From Vanessa cardui (lineage: Eukaryota; Arthropoda; Insecta; Lepidoptera; Nymphalidae), in contig NC_061143.1 of assembly GCF_905220365.1 (NCBI RefSeq), positions 9,362,001 to 9,426,000 of the forward strand: DNA of 64,000 bases. Direction: 5' to 3'. Shown here piece after piece: positions 11,535-23,749 of this stretch. The position numbers and the translations under genes were made by a program. The notes below the pieces were generated by a model. The model made no database searches. It saw nothing but the letters and a program-made list of their open reading frames with translations, and was not told where the DNA came from. Every line of letters begins with the position of its first letter. The stretch's first letter is position 1.

Positions 11535-12134
11535 TATATAATATTTGACATCAGCTTAGGTTCCAAAGCACGAATGTCAGAGAAGACGGTATTCTTCACT
11601 GTCAGGCTCGATTGTCCGACGAAACGGAAATCCGACCGGAGATAGAACAGAGGCAAGAGAAATGGCTATAAGTTTGCCAGACTCTAGTTCTGCTTCCGAG
11701 AATTCCTTGACAACTGAGCTCATAATCCTCAGCCGTAACAGCTAATCGCTGGACTAACGAGGCAACAAAAAGTACCAATTTATTTATGAACAAATAGGAT
11801 ATCGAATTGAAAGAAATTGCATTTGACAGATAAATAAATTGTTTCAATTTTATTTCATCTTTTGGCTTCAGCTGTCAAAGCTATGATTGATTGTATGTCG
11901 AACAATAAATCTGTTTGAATGTGTGTGTATGTTAACACATACGCGTACATCACATGACATTATTCTATTTATTTAAAGTTATTTTGCTTTGAACTCCTTT
12001 GTCAGCTTTTTCGTAATGTTCATCATCAGATCAGACGTCTTTTGTTTTCGTTAGTTGAAGTGTTAGTTGAAATTTGTGTAGAAGGTTAGTTTCTATATTT
12101 GACTCAATTCGAACACTATCTAGTGACTATGCCA
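11535..12134. other. Unassigned stretch, slightly GC-richer at 11570-11720
   Basis: No gene recognised. The 11570-11720 part is less AT-rich than its surroundings and may be an unrecognised old repeat; I could not match it to anything else in the window. Confidence 0.35.
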
Positions 12135-12325
12135 TAATATGCTTTATTTTAAGTGAAGCTACCACTGGTTCGGAATGTAGAGTCTACCGAGAAGAACCAG
12201 CGTGGAATTCAGTAGTTACTTATATTCAACATTTCGGGTACAAAGTCATGTTAGTTATATAAAATTATACATGTACATAATATATCCTGCCTGGAAATCA
12301 ACAAGTATTAATTCCACGCTTTTTA
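12135..12325 (-). mobile_element. LINE (CR1/Jockey-type) 3' UTR fragment
   Basis: Plus-strand landmarks 'GAAGCTACCACTGGTTCGGA', 'TCTACCGAGAAGAACCAGCG' and 'CAACAAGTATTAATTCCACG' are shared, in the same order, with 55.8-56.0 kb. They also appear in inverted orientation at 40.97-41.18 kb. No coding part remains. Confidence 0.72.
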
Positions 12326-12331
12326 TAATTT

Positions 12332-12400
12332 GGTTCCCATGGTTGACGGTAAGGATATACTAATATTTCTTACCAAGTCTGGATAGTGACCACTTAGATA
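12332..12400 (+). mobile_element. SINE-like family B, short relic
   Basis: 'GGTTCCCATGGTTGACGGTAAGGA' (in parts) and 'TAATATTTCTTACCA...GTGACCACTTA' correspond to the central and 3' part of family B. Confidence 0.45.
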
Positions 12401-13765
12401 GCATTAGTCAGTCTATCATCGAATTTGAAAAAAATTAATACGTTTATAATTATATCTTGTTTTTATTCATGAATATAATTTCACGTTTTTAGGAGAAGAT
12501 GATGTAAGCTACTTTTAATATTCTAAACACCGTATATAATGTGATTTATTAATCTATAAAAATGTACTTTGTCTGTCCTTTCACTTGAATGTTATACGAC
12601 AGGTTATTTATATTATTTATTACACGTCATATTATATCAACGATATCAAATAAATCAACATTGAGATAGGCTGATTGCATTAAGGCATATTTTATAACAG
12701 GCGGTATTTTTTCTAGCATAACAGCAAACTATAGATACTTCTGCCATGATAGGAAAGAAAGTTTGTAATTCAGTTACATCCCGGTTATAAACCAATGTAG
12801 CGTCTGATCCTTCGCCTGAAATCCTTTCTGTCATTTCTAAGACAGAGATTATTTGTTTTGAGCATGCACGTAATGTATGCTACAATCTCAAGCGTACTTA
12901 TCTATTGAGATTGGTCGCCAATGTCCAAATTGGCCATAAGGACATGATTACGTTTTATACTTTATCACAAATAATTACCACAAAATTGAGCTTAATAAAA
13001 ATATGTCATTAGTCTTTGCCCGTTAATTCAAGATATTTGGTAATACTATAGTGTATCTGTGTCAGCCATTTAGTGTCATTAGACTTTTAATTAACAGTCT
13101 ACCCATTTTAAAAGACATCACCGTTCTAAATGTTTCCTTTTGTTTGTTTACAATCTAATTTAACCGATATATCTCCTGTTCATAGAATGCGATAAATTGT
13201 TTAGTTTCAAACAATTTCAACAACTTCTGAAACATGTGAAAGTAATAAGGAATACAATAATAAACCAGGATATACAAATATATGACAAAAGACAACTAAT
13301 TTCAAACGTCTTACCTATTTTCCATGCATTAACTTCCCATTTCACATTAGATCACGAATCCCTTTCATCTCAAATATCCTTGAGTTTATGAACTAATTCG
13401 TATAGTCATCTCTTTCGTGCACGGTTCGTTTAATATTCGGTTTCTCTCTCACATATCCTAAACGGATATGAACATCCTACACGTGAGGTAATACAAGTTT
13501 GGAAACTCGTTGATAAGACTGCATTATAATGGATATGTTATCGGATATTTGAGCACCGTTCGTTGGTAGTAACTCTATTATGCTGCTCATGTGCCCCAAA
13601 TTACTGGTGCATTCTCTATAAACTTATACTCAGAATCTAGCAACAATTTACGATCGGGAACAACTGTACTTGCTTAATGAGTACCCAAGTGTACTCGAGT
13701 ATTGATACTCACTTTTAAACATCGGGCTGTAAGGTGACTGTTTTCTAGTAAAAATAACATTTTAT
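12401..13765. other. Unique AT-rich DNA, no gene seen
   Basis: No recognisable repeat, RNA or coding signal. Confidence 0.4.
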
Positions 13766-13865
13766 TGTACACACAGTAATGTACACACTGCCACTCCCAG
13801 GTCCCGGATTCGATTCCCAGCCCAGTAGATGTAGAAAAGTTCATTAATTTGCAATGTTGTCTGCT
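13766..13865 (+). mobile_element. SINE family C, partial copy 3
   Basis: B-box region 'CCGGATTCGATTCCCAGCCC' followed by 'GATGTAGAAAAGTTCATTAA' and 'AATGTTGTCTGC'. The head is decayed and the 3' half is missing. It lies 60 bp before another family C copy in the same orientation. Confidence 0.72.
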
Positions 13866-13921
13866 TTTTTTTTCAAAGTCAAATGAATTACTGCATACTG
13901 CCAAAGTTGAATTTAGCATTA

Positions 13922-14140
13922 TCAACGTGGTCGAGTGGTGTGTACACCGGTCTCATGGGTACGCCACTTCGTGCTCCCGGGTTCGATTGCCGCGTCGAGT
14001 TAATGTAGATTATCATTTGTTTCTATGATTTGGATGTTTGTGATACCGTCGTTGTTTCTGATTTTCCACAAGAGAAGTGCTTTAGCTACTTACATTGGTA
14101 TCAGAGTAATGTATGTGATGTAGCCCAATATTACTATTAT
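13922..14140 (+). mobile_element. SINE family C, copy 4
   Basis: Head 'GTGGTCGAGTGGTGTGTACA' with a good A box, B box in 'CCGGGTTCGATTGCCGCGTC', and a body through 'GTACCGTCG'-like sequence to 'GAGTAATGTATGTGATGTAG'. Confidence 0.82.
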
Positions 14141-14896
14141 CATAAACTCAGGACTGAGAGATTCTTAGATAACTCAGGATTTCGTGACATACAATTATTA
14201 AACAATGAGATATACTAAAAAACCAAATAGCGTTGTAATCTCGCCTTCACTCAATCAGTCAGTATAATAATTATTTAATCGTAATTATGATTATTTACTG
14301 GCAATGTTCATATTAATGTATCATTTAATATGCAATGTTAAAGTATTTAAATTTGATTTTGAAGGGTAATTAAAAAAAAAACATTACATAATATATAAAA
14401 AATATTTTAAAAATAATGAGCCAGTTTTGTAATTTTATACACATAATATAGATTATCGATGCTATTTCCAAATAATTTAAAACATTAAGCACTTTTTTTT
14501 ACTAGAATATTTTTTTAATCATTTAAATTTAAGGCTAGTGCTTGAAAATAAAACTTATAATCTTTTTTTTAACGACGCGATAACGACATTTTAATAATCG
14601 TTATAAATGGTTATCAATTAAAAACGAGTTGAAAGTAATTGAATGTTCAATATATGGCAACAAGTTTAGACATGCAGGAAACGAATACAACAAACATTTA
14701 ACTTGTTCGAAAGTATTACTTTCGATGGAAACTAAATAATTAACGTTACGTACCACTTTATATGGACATACTAGTGTTAGGCTTTACGCTGTATTAACTT
14801 TCAATGCTATTAAAAACGAGGTGTTACTTTTTATAATACAGTAACACATATAGCGTTAAAAGTAACATCGTGATAAAGCTGCCGTTTATAATTAAT

Positions 14897-15020
14897 CATT
14901 TTCGATATAAATTAATTAATATAATGAAATATTAGATGGTAGATCGATGTTGTTTTAAAATTAACGTTGCTTTAAAACAGTGTTATTGTTACCTTTCTGC
15001 TATGTTGTTATTAATTATTT
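14897..15020 (+). repeat. AACGTT-rich direct repeat, copy 1
   Basis: Shares about 115 bp with 16236-16355, including GATGTTGTTTTAAAATTAAC and 'GTTGCTTTAAAACA'. It sits in a 600-bp zone (14620-15230) with many TAACGTT/AACGTTA motifs and a short hairpin GTGTTACT...AGTAACAC at 14821-14847. It looks like an unclassified MITE-like repeat. Confidence 0.65.
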
Positions 15021-15760
15021 ATTGCGATTATAGTATAGGTGAAATGATAGTTTTTGTTTTTGAACTATAACTAATAAATATTTGAATAGTAACGTTGTTA
15101 TAAATTAAAATGTTAATAATATTTTGTAGCTTCATTGTTTTTTATTTAACGTAACGTTATTTTTAACGTTGCTTAACTATTTATTTAGACTATTCTATAA
15201 TGTTATTAACATAGCATTTCGTATTCGTTAAATAAAATGTCTGCTATTTTTATATATAATTAGATGGCCTAGAGTCATGATAAAGTTATTATTTCACAAA
15301 ATGTCATGTATTTTTTTTAAATAATAAATTTATACGTAACTGCTAAATAGCGTGTTTTAGAAGTACCTTCATACAATTTTAGACGTAGAATTAATTCATT
15401 TTTATTCCTTATATCGTGACTCGATGCGTGTGTATGTGTACTTTATTACTCAACCATCATAAAAGTCAATTGTGATTACATATTTAGACCAAGTTCATAT
15501 CACAAATAACAAGCTCAGTTAATAAATAAATACAAATTTAAAACGTAACTAGAATATTCCTTTAAATTAAATGCGAATATTATTGATTGTAAATGAGTCA
15601 CTGCTGAACCGAGCCTGTGGTCTTATGGAAAGATTTGGATTTTGTTACACCGTCATTTTCAATTCAGATTAGGGAATACACATGTGGCAGATTAAAGAAT
15701 TTATAATACATACATATAATACATACATACAAGCGTCCTCACGTTATAATAGTCGCCATA

Positions 15761-16070
15761 AAGTAAAGTAAAGTAACAGCCTGTAAATTTCTCACTGCTG
15801 AGATAAGGCCTCCTCTTCCATTAAGTAGAGGGTTTGGAACATATTCCACCACGCTGTTCCAATGCGGGTTGGTGGAATGCACATGTGGCAGAATTTCGAT
15901 GAAATTAGACACCTGCAGGTTTCCTCACGACGACTTCCTTCACCGCCGAGCACGAGATGAATGATAAACACAAATTAAGCACTCATATATATAGTAGTGC
16001 TTGCCTGGATTTGAACCTGCAATCATCGGTTAAGATGCACGCGTTCTAACCACTGGGCCATCTCAGCTCC
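15761..16070 (-). mobile_element. SINE family A, copy 3 (TTAC-type tail)
   Basis: The minus-strand head GGAGCTGAGATGGCCCAGTGG (split across A box) sits at the high-coordinate end. B box 'GCAGGTTCAAATCCAGGC' and conserved body follow. The tail reads (TTACT)n instead of (GTT)n, marking a subfamily shared with the copies at 23.0 and 34.2 kb. Confidence 0.87.
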
Positions 16071-16235
16071 CATCCCATGGATGTCCTGAATTATCATAAC
16101 TAAAAATCAATAAAGAATCAGAACTGCTTACATGGATGTACAACTGCGGCTAAGATCTACTACTTTTATCGAATTGGCTACCTTCTTGCCTTTATCATCT
16201 CTTAGTATGATCTTATTTAGTTACCTTCATACATT

Positions 16236-16355
16236 ATTTTCGATGGAAATTAATTAAATTAATGAAATATTTTAGAGTATATACCGATGTTGTTTTAAAA
16301 TTAACGTTGCTTTAAAACACGTTTATTGTTATCTTCTTGGTATGTAATTAATATG
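16236..16355 (+). repeat. AACGTT-rich direct repeat, copy 2
   Basis: Second copy of the segment at 14897-15020, preceded by 'TTTTCGATGGAAATTAATTAA'-like sequence also seen near 14720. The copies lie about 1.34 kb apart with SINE A copy 3 between them. Confidence 0.62.
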
Positions 16356-16432
16356 CTATATAAGATTCACATTACATATTAAACGGTTACATAATTAAAA
16401 TAACTTATACATAATTACAAATCATTAAATGA

Positions 16433-16500
16433 ACGCAGCATTTCCCCGTCGAATTAAATTCCGTTTATCTGGGCCAAGAATAAACTATCTCTAACAGTGG
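16433..16500 (-). pseudogene. Degenerate 3' fragment of the RT/endonuclease retrotransposon
   Basis: 'GCAGCATTTCCCCGTCGAAT', 'ATTCCG' and 'CTGGGCCAAGAATAA' align in order with 27823-27870 of the large element. The frame is not intact. Confidence 0.6.
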
Positions 16501-16724
16501 AACTGTTCCAATAGTTGAGGCAGAACTCGGCACTCGAACATTTTTACGCAGTTTTAATAAATAAATCTAAATTAAATTCTTAACATTAATTTATTTCATG
16601 TTCAGTAAAAAACCCTCGAACCGTATTTCGGTTTGTATAACGTGTACTTATTAAAAATATAATATTTTGTATTCGTTTTTAATGCCAGTAGATAATTTAT
16701 AATAATTATATTTTTTTGTTCCAG

Positions 16725-16865
16725 GTGGGTATCATACCTTTGTCGGTAAGTCACACGAGTTATTATCTCACCGAACATCTGTCTGCCGACGTATTCAATG
16801 TCAATAGTCGATTAACCTACATGTCGTCTCAAAGGAGTTACCTTCGAAATTCTTACCGCACTTAA
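16725..16865 (+). other. Possible 3' exon after a strong splice-acceptor-like site (unproven)
   Basis: A pyrimidine tract TTTTTTTGTTCCAG ends at 16724. The following frame stays open for 46 codons (VGIIPLSVSHTSYY...) to TAA at 16863-16865. There is also a donor-like GTAAGT at 16746, giving an in-frame 21-nt microexon alternative (VGIIPLS). The peptide is not one I recognise. Such coincidences are expected in long AT-rich DNA, so this is only a candidate. Confidence 0.2.
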
Positions 16866-17603
16866 ACAAGCCTCTTTTTTCACGCTGGCATCTAATACAC
16901 TAAGAGTATCTCCAGATATCCTTACGCAAAACTGAGTCGTATCTGATGTGAATTAAGATTTATTTTTCTATAAAACGACCGTGCTTCTTATGTTTACTGT
17001 ATGAACATAAAAGGCGCCAGCGGCACGTGGCCGAAAGGTACCATCTGCTTTCCAATTAGGACCTTTGTGATACGGCTTTTTCGTTTGTTTTTCTTACATC
17101 GAACGCATGAATAGATTTTTTTTTGTATAAATTCTATATTCATTCAGATAGGTTCATTTACAAAAAGATGTACGTATTGATTGGGTGGAAACGGTATGTA
17201 TTATGCCTTTAAGGAAAATTGTATCATAAGTCTCAAAAAATAAGGTCGAAAATGATGTAAGTGCTTATAAATGCATTTAGTAAGATTTAATACTATCCAA
17301 TATAGATAAGAATGCAGCTGGTACAATTTCGCAAACGCTTTTAATGTTAGCAAAAAAAATATAAATCATTTGTTATAATTTATAATATTCAATAATTCAA
17401 GCTGTAGTGTTAGATATATTTGCTATACAAATGAATTAAGAATAAGAGTATCGTAAACATTTACATAGAAGTACATATAACTGTATACATGATTCCTGTA
17501 GGAATCAGTTGTTATCCCATTGAAACTAAATTTCACCGAGATAAAAAGTAACCTATGTCGTTTTCTGACTGATTAACTACAACTATGCAAAACATCATGT
17601 CGC

Positions 17604-17810
17604 TTTTTATGGCATAGGTACCAAGAGCACATGGACCATCTATAGCCAATACGCCACCAACTTTAAGATGTTATGTCACTTGTGCCTTTAGTTACACTCT
17701 TACTTACTCTCTTATCCTTCAAACCAGAATACCATACTGAGTACTGCTGTTTGGTTGAATATCTGTGCATGGTACCTACTCAGGCGGGCTTGCACAAAGC
17801 CTACCACCAT
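17604..17810 (-). mobile_element. SINE-like family B with internal deletion
   Basis: Plus-strand order 'TTATGGCATAGGTACCAAGA', 'CCACCAACTTTAAGATGTTA', 'GTGCCTTTAGTTACACTCTT', 'GGTACCTACTCAGGCGGGCT'. The central 'GACGCTGTAAGAAATATTAA' section is deleted. Confidence 0.78.
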
Positions 17811-18717
17811 AGTAAGTTGTTTACTCTGAGGAAACAAAAATAAATCTTTACGAGGGGACTGTAACTTTATTTCGGTCATCTAATTACTTAGCCAGACAAT
17901 CAATATATTCAGATCAGTTATAAAATTCGCTCTTATAAGCTATCAATACTATATGTTAGATAAATTATTTTTAAAAACTACTACTTCCAAATATGGAATC
18001 TATTTTAAAGCCGATAGAAGTTGTTATTGTTTAAAAGCCAATTAAAAAAAAAAACAATACATTCCATCGTTATTGTTCTTAAAACGTATTCAGTACTCAT
18101 TTTCTATTGTGTTTTATTTACATAACGATAAATATAGATCTTCGTTATAACGTTACGATCAACAGCTGTTTTTGCAATGTGTATTTTAAAAATAGAATCA
18201 GCTGCTTTTGTTAACGACTTTATAGGGGTGAAGGAATTGCAAATGCAAAAAAAAAACGAAATTGCAACAAGCCGCATATTTTAAGGCTATAATCGAATAG
18301 TAATCTTATTATGTCGTTTTATTATTTTACAAATGTTAAACTATAACTTCTAGAAATATAAGTCCATAAAGATATGTTAAGTTAAGTGGTATTTTATTAA
18401 GATATCAGCTGTCTAGGTACAGCAATGAACCGTAAGCTATATACATTTAATTTTTAATATACATCTCGTAAAACTATTCCGTACAACTAAAAAGACGATC
18501 GTTGAATATCATAAAGTGTTATGGAAATTTGACTATAAAAATTATATTTTGATAAGTATCAAAATACCTTGTCTATTCCAAGTCTGTACCAATATTTATT
18601 TAGTATAAAGTGTTTTTTGTTTCATAGATAAAATGTTGTGTATAGGTGTTACCTAAATATATATTATATATGTATACATTTATGTAATTACTAATAATAT
18701 ATGTAAAAACTAATTGA
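17811..18717. other. Unique AT-rich DNA, no gene seen
   Basis: No recognisable repeat, RNA or coding signal. Confidence 0.45.
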
Positions 18718-19021
18718 GTCGAGATGGCCCAGTGGTTAGAACGCGTGCATCTTAACCGATGATTGCGGGTTCAAACCCAGGCAAGCACCGCTGATTCATG
18801 TGCTTAATTTGTCTTTATAATTCATCTCGTGCTCGGCGGTGAAGGAAAACATCGTGAGGAAACCTGCATGTGACAAATTTCATAGAAATTCTGCCACATG
18901 TGTATTCCACCAACCCGCATTGGAACAGCGTGGTGGAATATGTTCCAAACCTTCTCCTCAAAGGGAGAGGAGGCCTTTAGCCCAGCAGTGGGAATTTACA
19001 GGCTGTTGTTGTTGTTGTTGT
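18718..19021 (+). mobile_element. SINE family A, copy 4 (GTT tail)
   Basis: Clean copy: GAGATGGCCCAGTGGTTAGA, B box 'GCGGGTTCAAACCCAGGC', a body with 'GACAAATTTCATAGAAATTC', and a 3' (GTT)4 tail. The GACAAATTT variant also marks the copies at 32.9 and 46.4 kb, defining a subfamily. The copy at 45.2 kb keeps GACTAATTT. Confidence 0.9.
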
Positions 19022-21478
19022 GTGTAATTACACAAAGCCCTACAACCAAAACCAACGCTGTTAGTTAATCTTTGTAACAATTATGTATTATTTAATTCTG
19101 AACTTTTAATTGTAATGCTGTATTTGTTTCATTATATTTCACCCGTAGGCGTATTATATTAAAAAAAAACTATATTTTATTTCTGCTTCGAATCGTTTGA
19201 TGCTAAAAAGGTTTTATTCAAAATTAATTGCTTTAATCATATTGTTAAGGTTCTTTATATATTTTTGTATGGATATTGAAATTGTAACTAATGCTAACGA
19301 ATTGAACATTAATTATTAAAGGCTGAATTACAGTTGCTTAGATAAAATCGTTCTATAAACAAAAGCAAATAAAACCAGTTGGTCCTTTTAAATCCATTTT
19401 TATTACCTTAACAGCGCTGCAAGCTGCTGGATTTTTCACCCAATCAGAATCAGACTTTATGTTTTTCAGCTGCAAGCGTTCATTTTTGCTTGATTTCTAT
19501 AAACTTATTTTGTATCTACAAGCTCATGTATATAACTATTGCTACATAATCAGCTTTAGATAATTGAAACAAGCATTATCATGCATATTATATCATATTA
19601 ACACGCCATAGACATTATATTGGAGATAAACCTATATTATAATTGAATAAAGGCATGAACACACCAGCCTTTATGTACCGTAAACTCAATTAAGTACCCT
19701 CAGTGTACTGTGATGACGCCTTAACTTAATATCCTGTAAGGCTGCCGGACAAAGGTATGTACGGTTATTGAAATTTTCGAACCATCGTTGGTAAACAAAA
19801 ATGTACTACGAAACTGTTATTTTCATTTTATGGAATAACGTCATTGTGTAATTTAGAACTTTGTCATAATGAAAGACTAAAAATCTTTTGAAATTTATAA
19901 ATAGAAGGTAAAGATAGATGTATCTACCTATGGATACCTAAAATTTTTTGCTTAATAAATACATTTGGTAAAATACAAAAGAGGTGGTATAGGTATGTTT
20001 AAATGTTCTTTCCAAAATTGTGCTGTGCTGTCGATGATAATTATTTAAAACATATATAAGCTATTATATATTCTTGGAACAGATTATAGAATCTTATTTT
20101 TGTCTTGTAGCATTAACTTCTTGACATATGTATATATCGCACTAACATTTTAAAGCTTCGCTATTGGTAAGAATTAGAATATCTGCATATCTGATATGTG
20201 AAAAGTATCGTATCCTCTCTTTCTATTGGACGAATTGTTTAAAAGTATATAAGTTTTTTTTTTTTCTTATTAGACATTATAAAGTTAAAACCTGTTTGTA
20301 TTGGAGGATGCTGCGTTCATTAATATTTTAATCTGTAAGCAAAATTGTAGGCCAATCACGCCTTTGTTTTTGAATTTCGAACAGCCTTGTTAAAAACAAA
20401 AGCGTCAAACCCAGGAGCGCATTGTTCGAAAATTGAATTCGCGTCACGTCCTCGATACGTTTGAAAGTTCGCATTATTTTAAACATGGAATTATAACAAT
20501 AGAATGGAATCTAATAATGTGTTCCAAATTTGAACTTAAAAAAACCAGACTTCTTTTTTTAATAGCTGTAACGTAATTTACTTTTGAGTTTGTATATATT
20601 ATTAATATTTTTTCTTTTTGTGAATAAGTTAAAAGGGTTTAATAAGCGTAGCCTCGAAGGTTCATGTCTGGTTATAATTTACGCGTACTCGCTGAATTTT
20701 CAGACCACGACGACCCACTGTAATTCAATCTTAGTCGTAATTCCCTGGAATTGAGTCAGACGTGTACAGAGTAATGTGACGTAGAGAGATGCGATAGCTA
20801 CAAAATTTAATGCCCATTTGTAATAACTCATTTTATTTCAGCAGTATATAAAAAATCGATCAAAAGATTAGTAAGTATATGTATTATATATGAGTATATA
20901 AGAAAACTTGATACCAATTATGTAACTCAGAAAAACATGTTTTATGTTATTAATATAACTTTATATGAGTTTATTCTTGAAATTAACTTATAGAAAACAA
21001 TAAGTTTTTATATGTTATTATATTAAATATAATTCAAATTGTGAGGGTTTTCTTAAAGAACAAATTCGAGTCTAACGAATAAAAGTTAATTATGAATATG
21101 TTAAAAAATAATTATGTAAATGTCAATTACATATTTGCGAAGTTATTTTAAACATCGAACGAAATTTCAACGACAATATATGAGTTTGCTACAACAGAAT
21201 ATATATTTTATTTTTAACAATATTTTTCATAAAATTTCCATCGTTGTTGTTTTAAAAATTTAAGATATTCAAACATAAAGGTATCCGTTGAAAAATATTC
21301 TTAAAATAAGACTTGTACGAGATATCTTTGTCTTTTCTGTATAAAGTATGTTTTATTTAACGTTATTTTTGTATCTTTCTTTGTAACATAACATTGATCA
21401 TTCAAATCTAACGTTAAAACATTTTCATTATTGGTTTATTATCATCAATTTTTATTAAGTTTATTAACATAAATATGA
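19022..21478. other. Longest quiet stretch in the first half, no gene seen
   Basis: Nearly 2.5 kb of unique AT-rich DNA. Two less AT-rich patches, about 20390-20480 and 20640-20790, stand out but contain no recognisable element. Confidence 0.45.
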
Positions 21479-21696
21479 GACAACATCACATACATTACTC
21501 TGATCCCAATGTAAGTAGCTGAAGCACTTGTGTTATGGAAATCAGAAGTAACGACGGTACCACATACACCCAGACACAAGACAACATAGAAAACTAATGG
21601 TAATCTACATTTACTCGGCCGGGAATCGAACCCGGGACCTCAGAGTGGCGTACCCATGAAAACCGGTGTACATACCACTCGACCATGGAGGTCGTC
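21479..21696 (-). mobile_element. SINE family C, copy 5
   Basis: Near-complete minus-strand copy: head GACGACCTCCATGGTCGAGT, B box 'CCCGGGTTCGATTCCCGGCC', body 'GGTACCGTCGTTACTTCTGA', and 3' end 'GATCAGAGTAATGTATGTGA'. Its 5' end directly abuts a retrotransposon 3' fragment. Confidence 0.88.
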
Positions 21697-21698
21697 GA

Positions 21699-21880
21699 AT
21701 AAGAATTAATAACATTATATGCTTAAATATATACAAATATTAACTAACACTAGTTACTGTACAAATCTTGACCGCGTGGAATGCTGGCAAGAATGTCAGC
21801 AGGATTTCCCCGTTGAATCGCAATTCCGATCCTCTGGGCAAAAAACGAACCAGCCCTCCTATCATCAGTGAAAGCAAGTT
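21699..21880 (-). pseudogene. 3' fragment of the RT/endonuclease retrotransposon
   Basis: Matches 27715-27895 closely, both in the 3' UTR (ATAAGAATTAA..., ...CTAGTTACTGTA) and in the C-terminal coding part (CCCCGTTGAATCGCAATTCC, CTCTGGGCAAAAAACGAACC). It carries a frame-disrupting difference relative to the large copy. Length about 180 bp, so severely 5'-truncated. Confidence 0.85.
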
Positions 21881-22149
21881 ATATTCAATTATATATTTGA
21901 ATATAAAGCGCTGTAACGGTGATTTTATTTTCAAAAATCATATTCCATAAAAAAAGAAGTATCTAATTATAATGAATCTGGATAAAGCGCTATATACAAA
22001 TGGATTCCATAACGAAGTAAGGCACTAGGTGACAGACTGTATTTAAACGCTGTGACTCAGTTCAAGTATTACGAATAATAATATAATATAATTTAAGTAT
22101 GTATAACTTTATGTACCTACATACATACAGTATATAATAAAATAATATG

Positions 22150-22445
22150 AGCTGAGATGGCCCAGTGGTTAGAACGCGTGCATCTTAACCGATGATTGCG
22201 GTTTCAAATCCAGGCAAGCACCACTATATATATATATATGTGTGTGCTTAATATGTGTTTATAATTCATCTCGTGCTCGGCGATAAAGAAACACATCGTG
22301 AGGAAACCTGCATGTGTCTAATTTCATCGAAATTCTGTCACATGTGCATATACCAACCGCATTGGAACAGCGTTGTGGAATATGTTCCAAACCCCCTTAA
22401 TGGAAGAGGAGGCCTTAACCCAGCAGTGGGAAATTTAATTGTTTT
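22150..22445 (+). mobile_element. SINE family A, copy 5, with internal (TA)n expansion
   Basis: tRNA-like head and B box (GCGGTTTCAAATCCAGGC) are present. The short 'ACTGAATATTCATGTG' link of other copies is replaced by a (TA)8-9 run. The body is conserved. The tail is truncated after 'GTGGGAAATTTAATT'. Confidence 0.85.
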
Positions 22446-22993
22446 GATTTCAAGTGTGAGTGATTAGGAACATGGGACATAACATCCTAATTCCAAATGT
22501 AGGCGGCATATTATACGACATAAAAAATAGGTAATTGTTTAACTACAGTGGTGATCACACGACATCTTTATTGATTCGGATAATATTTGCAATTTATTCT
22601 TCTTCATACATACAGATAAAAAAGTGCTATTAAATAATTTTTGTTTGAAAATAGCTCAAGCCTTAGGTATTCACGGCTAGCAGAGGGGGCTCTTAACATA
22701 CAAGGCTGGGTAAACTGTCGTCATACAGGAAGTTATTATCGCGTGTCCATTATTATAACTGCGGGAACCCGCAATGTGGTGTACTGGTTAAGTAAGGCAG
22801 TACAAGGCAAGAACGGAAGCGGTTTCCTTTGTAAAATTATCCAAAATTTCTTCTTACCCTTAATAGTATTAATTTAGCATTCGATACATAAAACAATTAA
22901 AGTTGAAAATGAAAACGAATGTAAAATGCTTTCTTTATTCGTTAATCAAAATAATGTTTAAATTAAATTCATGACGTAACATTATTTTTTCTT

Positions 22994-23004
22994 TATTAAT
23001 TAAG
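22994..23004. repeat. Target-site duplication of SINE A copy 6 (left)
   Basis: TATTAATTAAG, identical to 23296-23306. Confidence 0.85.
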
Positions 23005-23295
23005 TAAAGTAACAGTAAAGTAACAACTTGTAAATAACACTGCTGGGCTAAAGCCTCCTCTTCCATTAAGGAGAAGGTTTGGAACATATTCCAGCACGCT
23101 GTTCCAATGCACGTGTGGCAAAATTTCGATGAAATTAGACACATGCAGGTTTCCTCAAGATGTTTTCCTTTACCACCGAGCACGAGATGAATTATAAACA
23201 CAAATTAAGCACATATATATGATGGTGCTTGTCTGGGCTTGAACGTGAAATCATCGGTAAAGATGCACGCATTCTAACCACCGGGCCATGTTAGC
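23005..23295 (-). mobile_element. SINE family A, copy 6, with 11-bp TSD
   Basis: Minus-strand copy with a TTAC-type tail at the low end and a decayed head (TAACATGGCCCGGTGG) at the high end. It is bracketed by an exact 11-bp duplication. An internal deletion removes 'ACCAACCCGC' near the middle. Confidence 0.88.
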
Positions 23296-23306
23296 TATTA
23301 ATTAAG
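23296..23306. repeat. Target-site duplication of SINE A copy 6 (right)
   Basis: TATTAATTAAG, identical to 22994-23004. Confidence 0.85.
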
Positions 23307-23578
23307 CAATTAAAAAATAACTCGACCTTAATTGAAAGTCTTATTATTTTCTATATAAATATAAAGACGAGTCACTTGATAATATCTCGTCACCTGTAAC
23401 CATGTCCAACAGTCACTAACGTCCTAAAAATAAACCATATATTACACTATCAATTATGCCTCCGATCACGTGATAAGCGTTTATATCCCTTGCGTAATTA
23501 CACATCCCTGTAATTACAGCGAGCCATTCAACCAAACAAAAAGAAAACAATACATTGTTGACTTATTTTGGTATAAGT

Positions 23579-23740
23579 AAGAGTTGAGATCGCCCTTCAG
23601 GTACCCACTGAATTTCCATGTGCTTAATTGGTGTTTACACTTCATTTCTGCGACAAAATCTGACAACATACCAACCAGCATTCTAGCGTGGTAAACCTCT
23701 TCACATACAAGATGAGCCTTTTAACCAAGAACTGTAACAT
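23579..23740 (+). mobile_element. SINE family A, strongly degenerate copy
   Basis: 'GAGTTGAGATCGCCC', 'CCATGTGCTTAATTGGTGTTTA', 'CTTCATTTCTGCGAC' and 'ACCAACCAGCATTCTAGCGTGG' (each partly matching) follow the family order with large deletions. Confidence 0.55.
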
Positions 23741-23749
23741 ATACATTGT

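Noticed and set aside
13922..14010. tRNA-like sequence with A and B boxes
   Set aside because: No acceptor stem closes at the 3' side and the same head is followed by the same body in nine places; it is the head of SINE family C.
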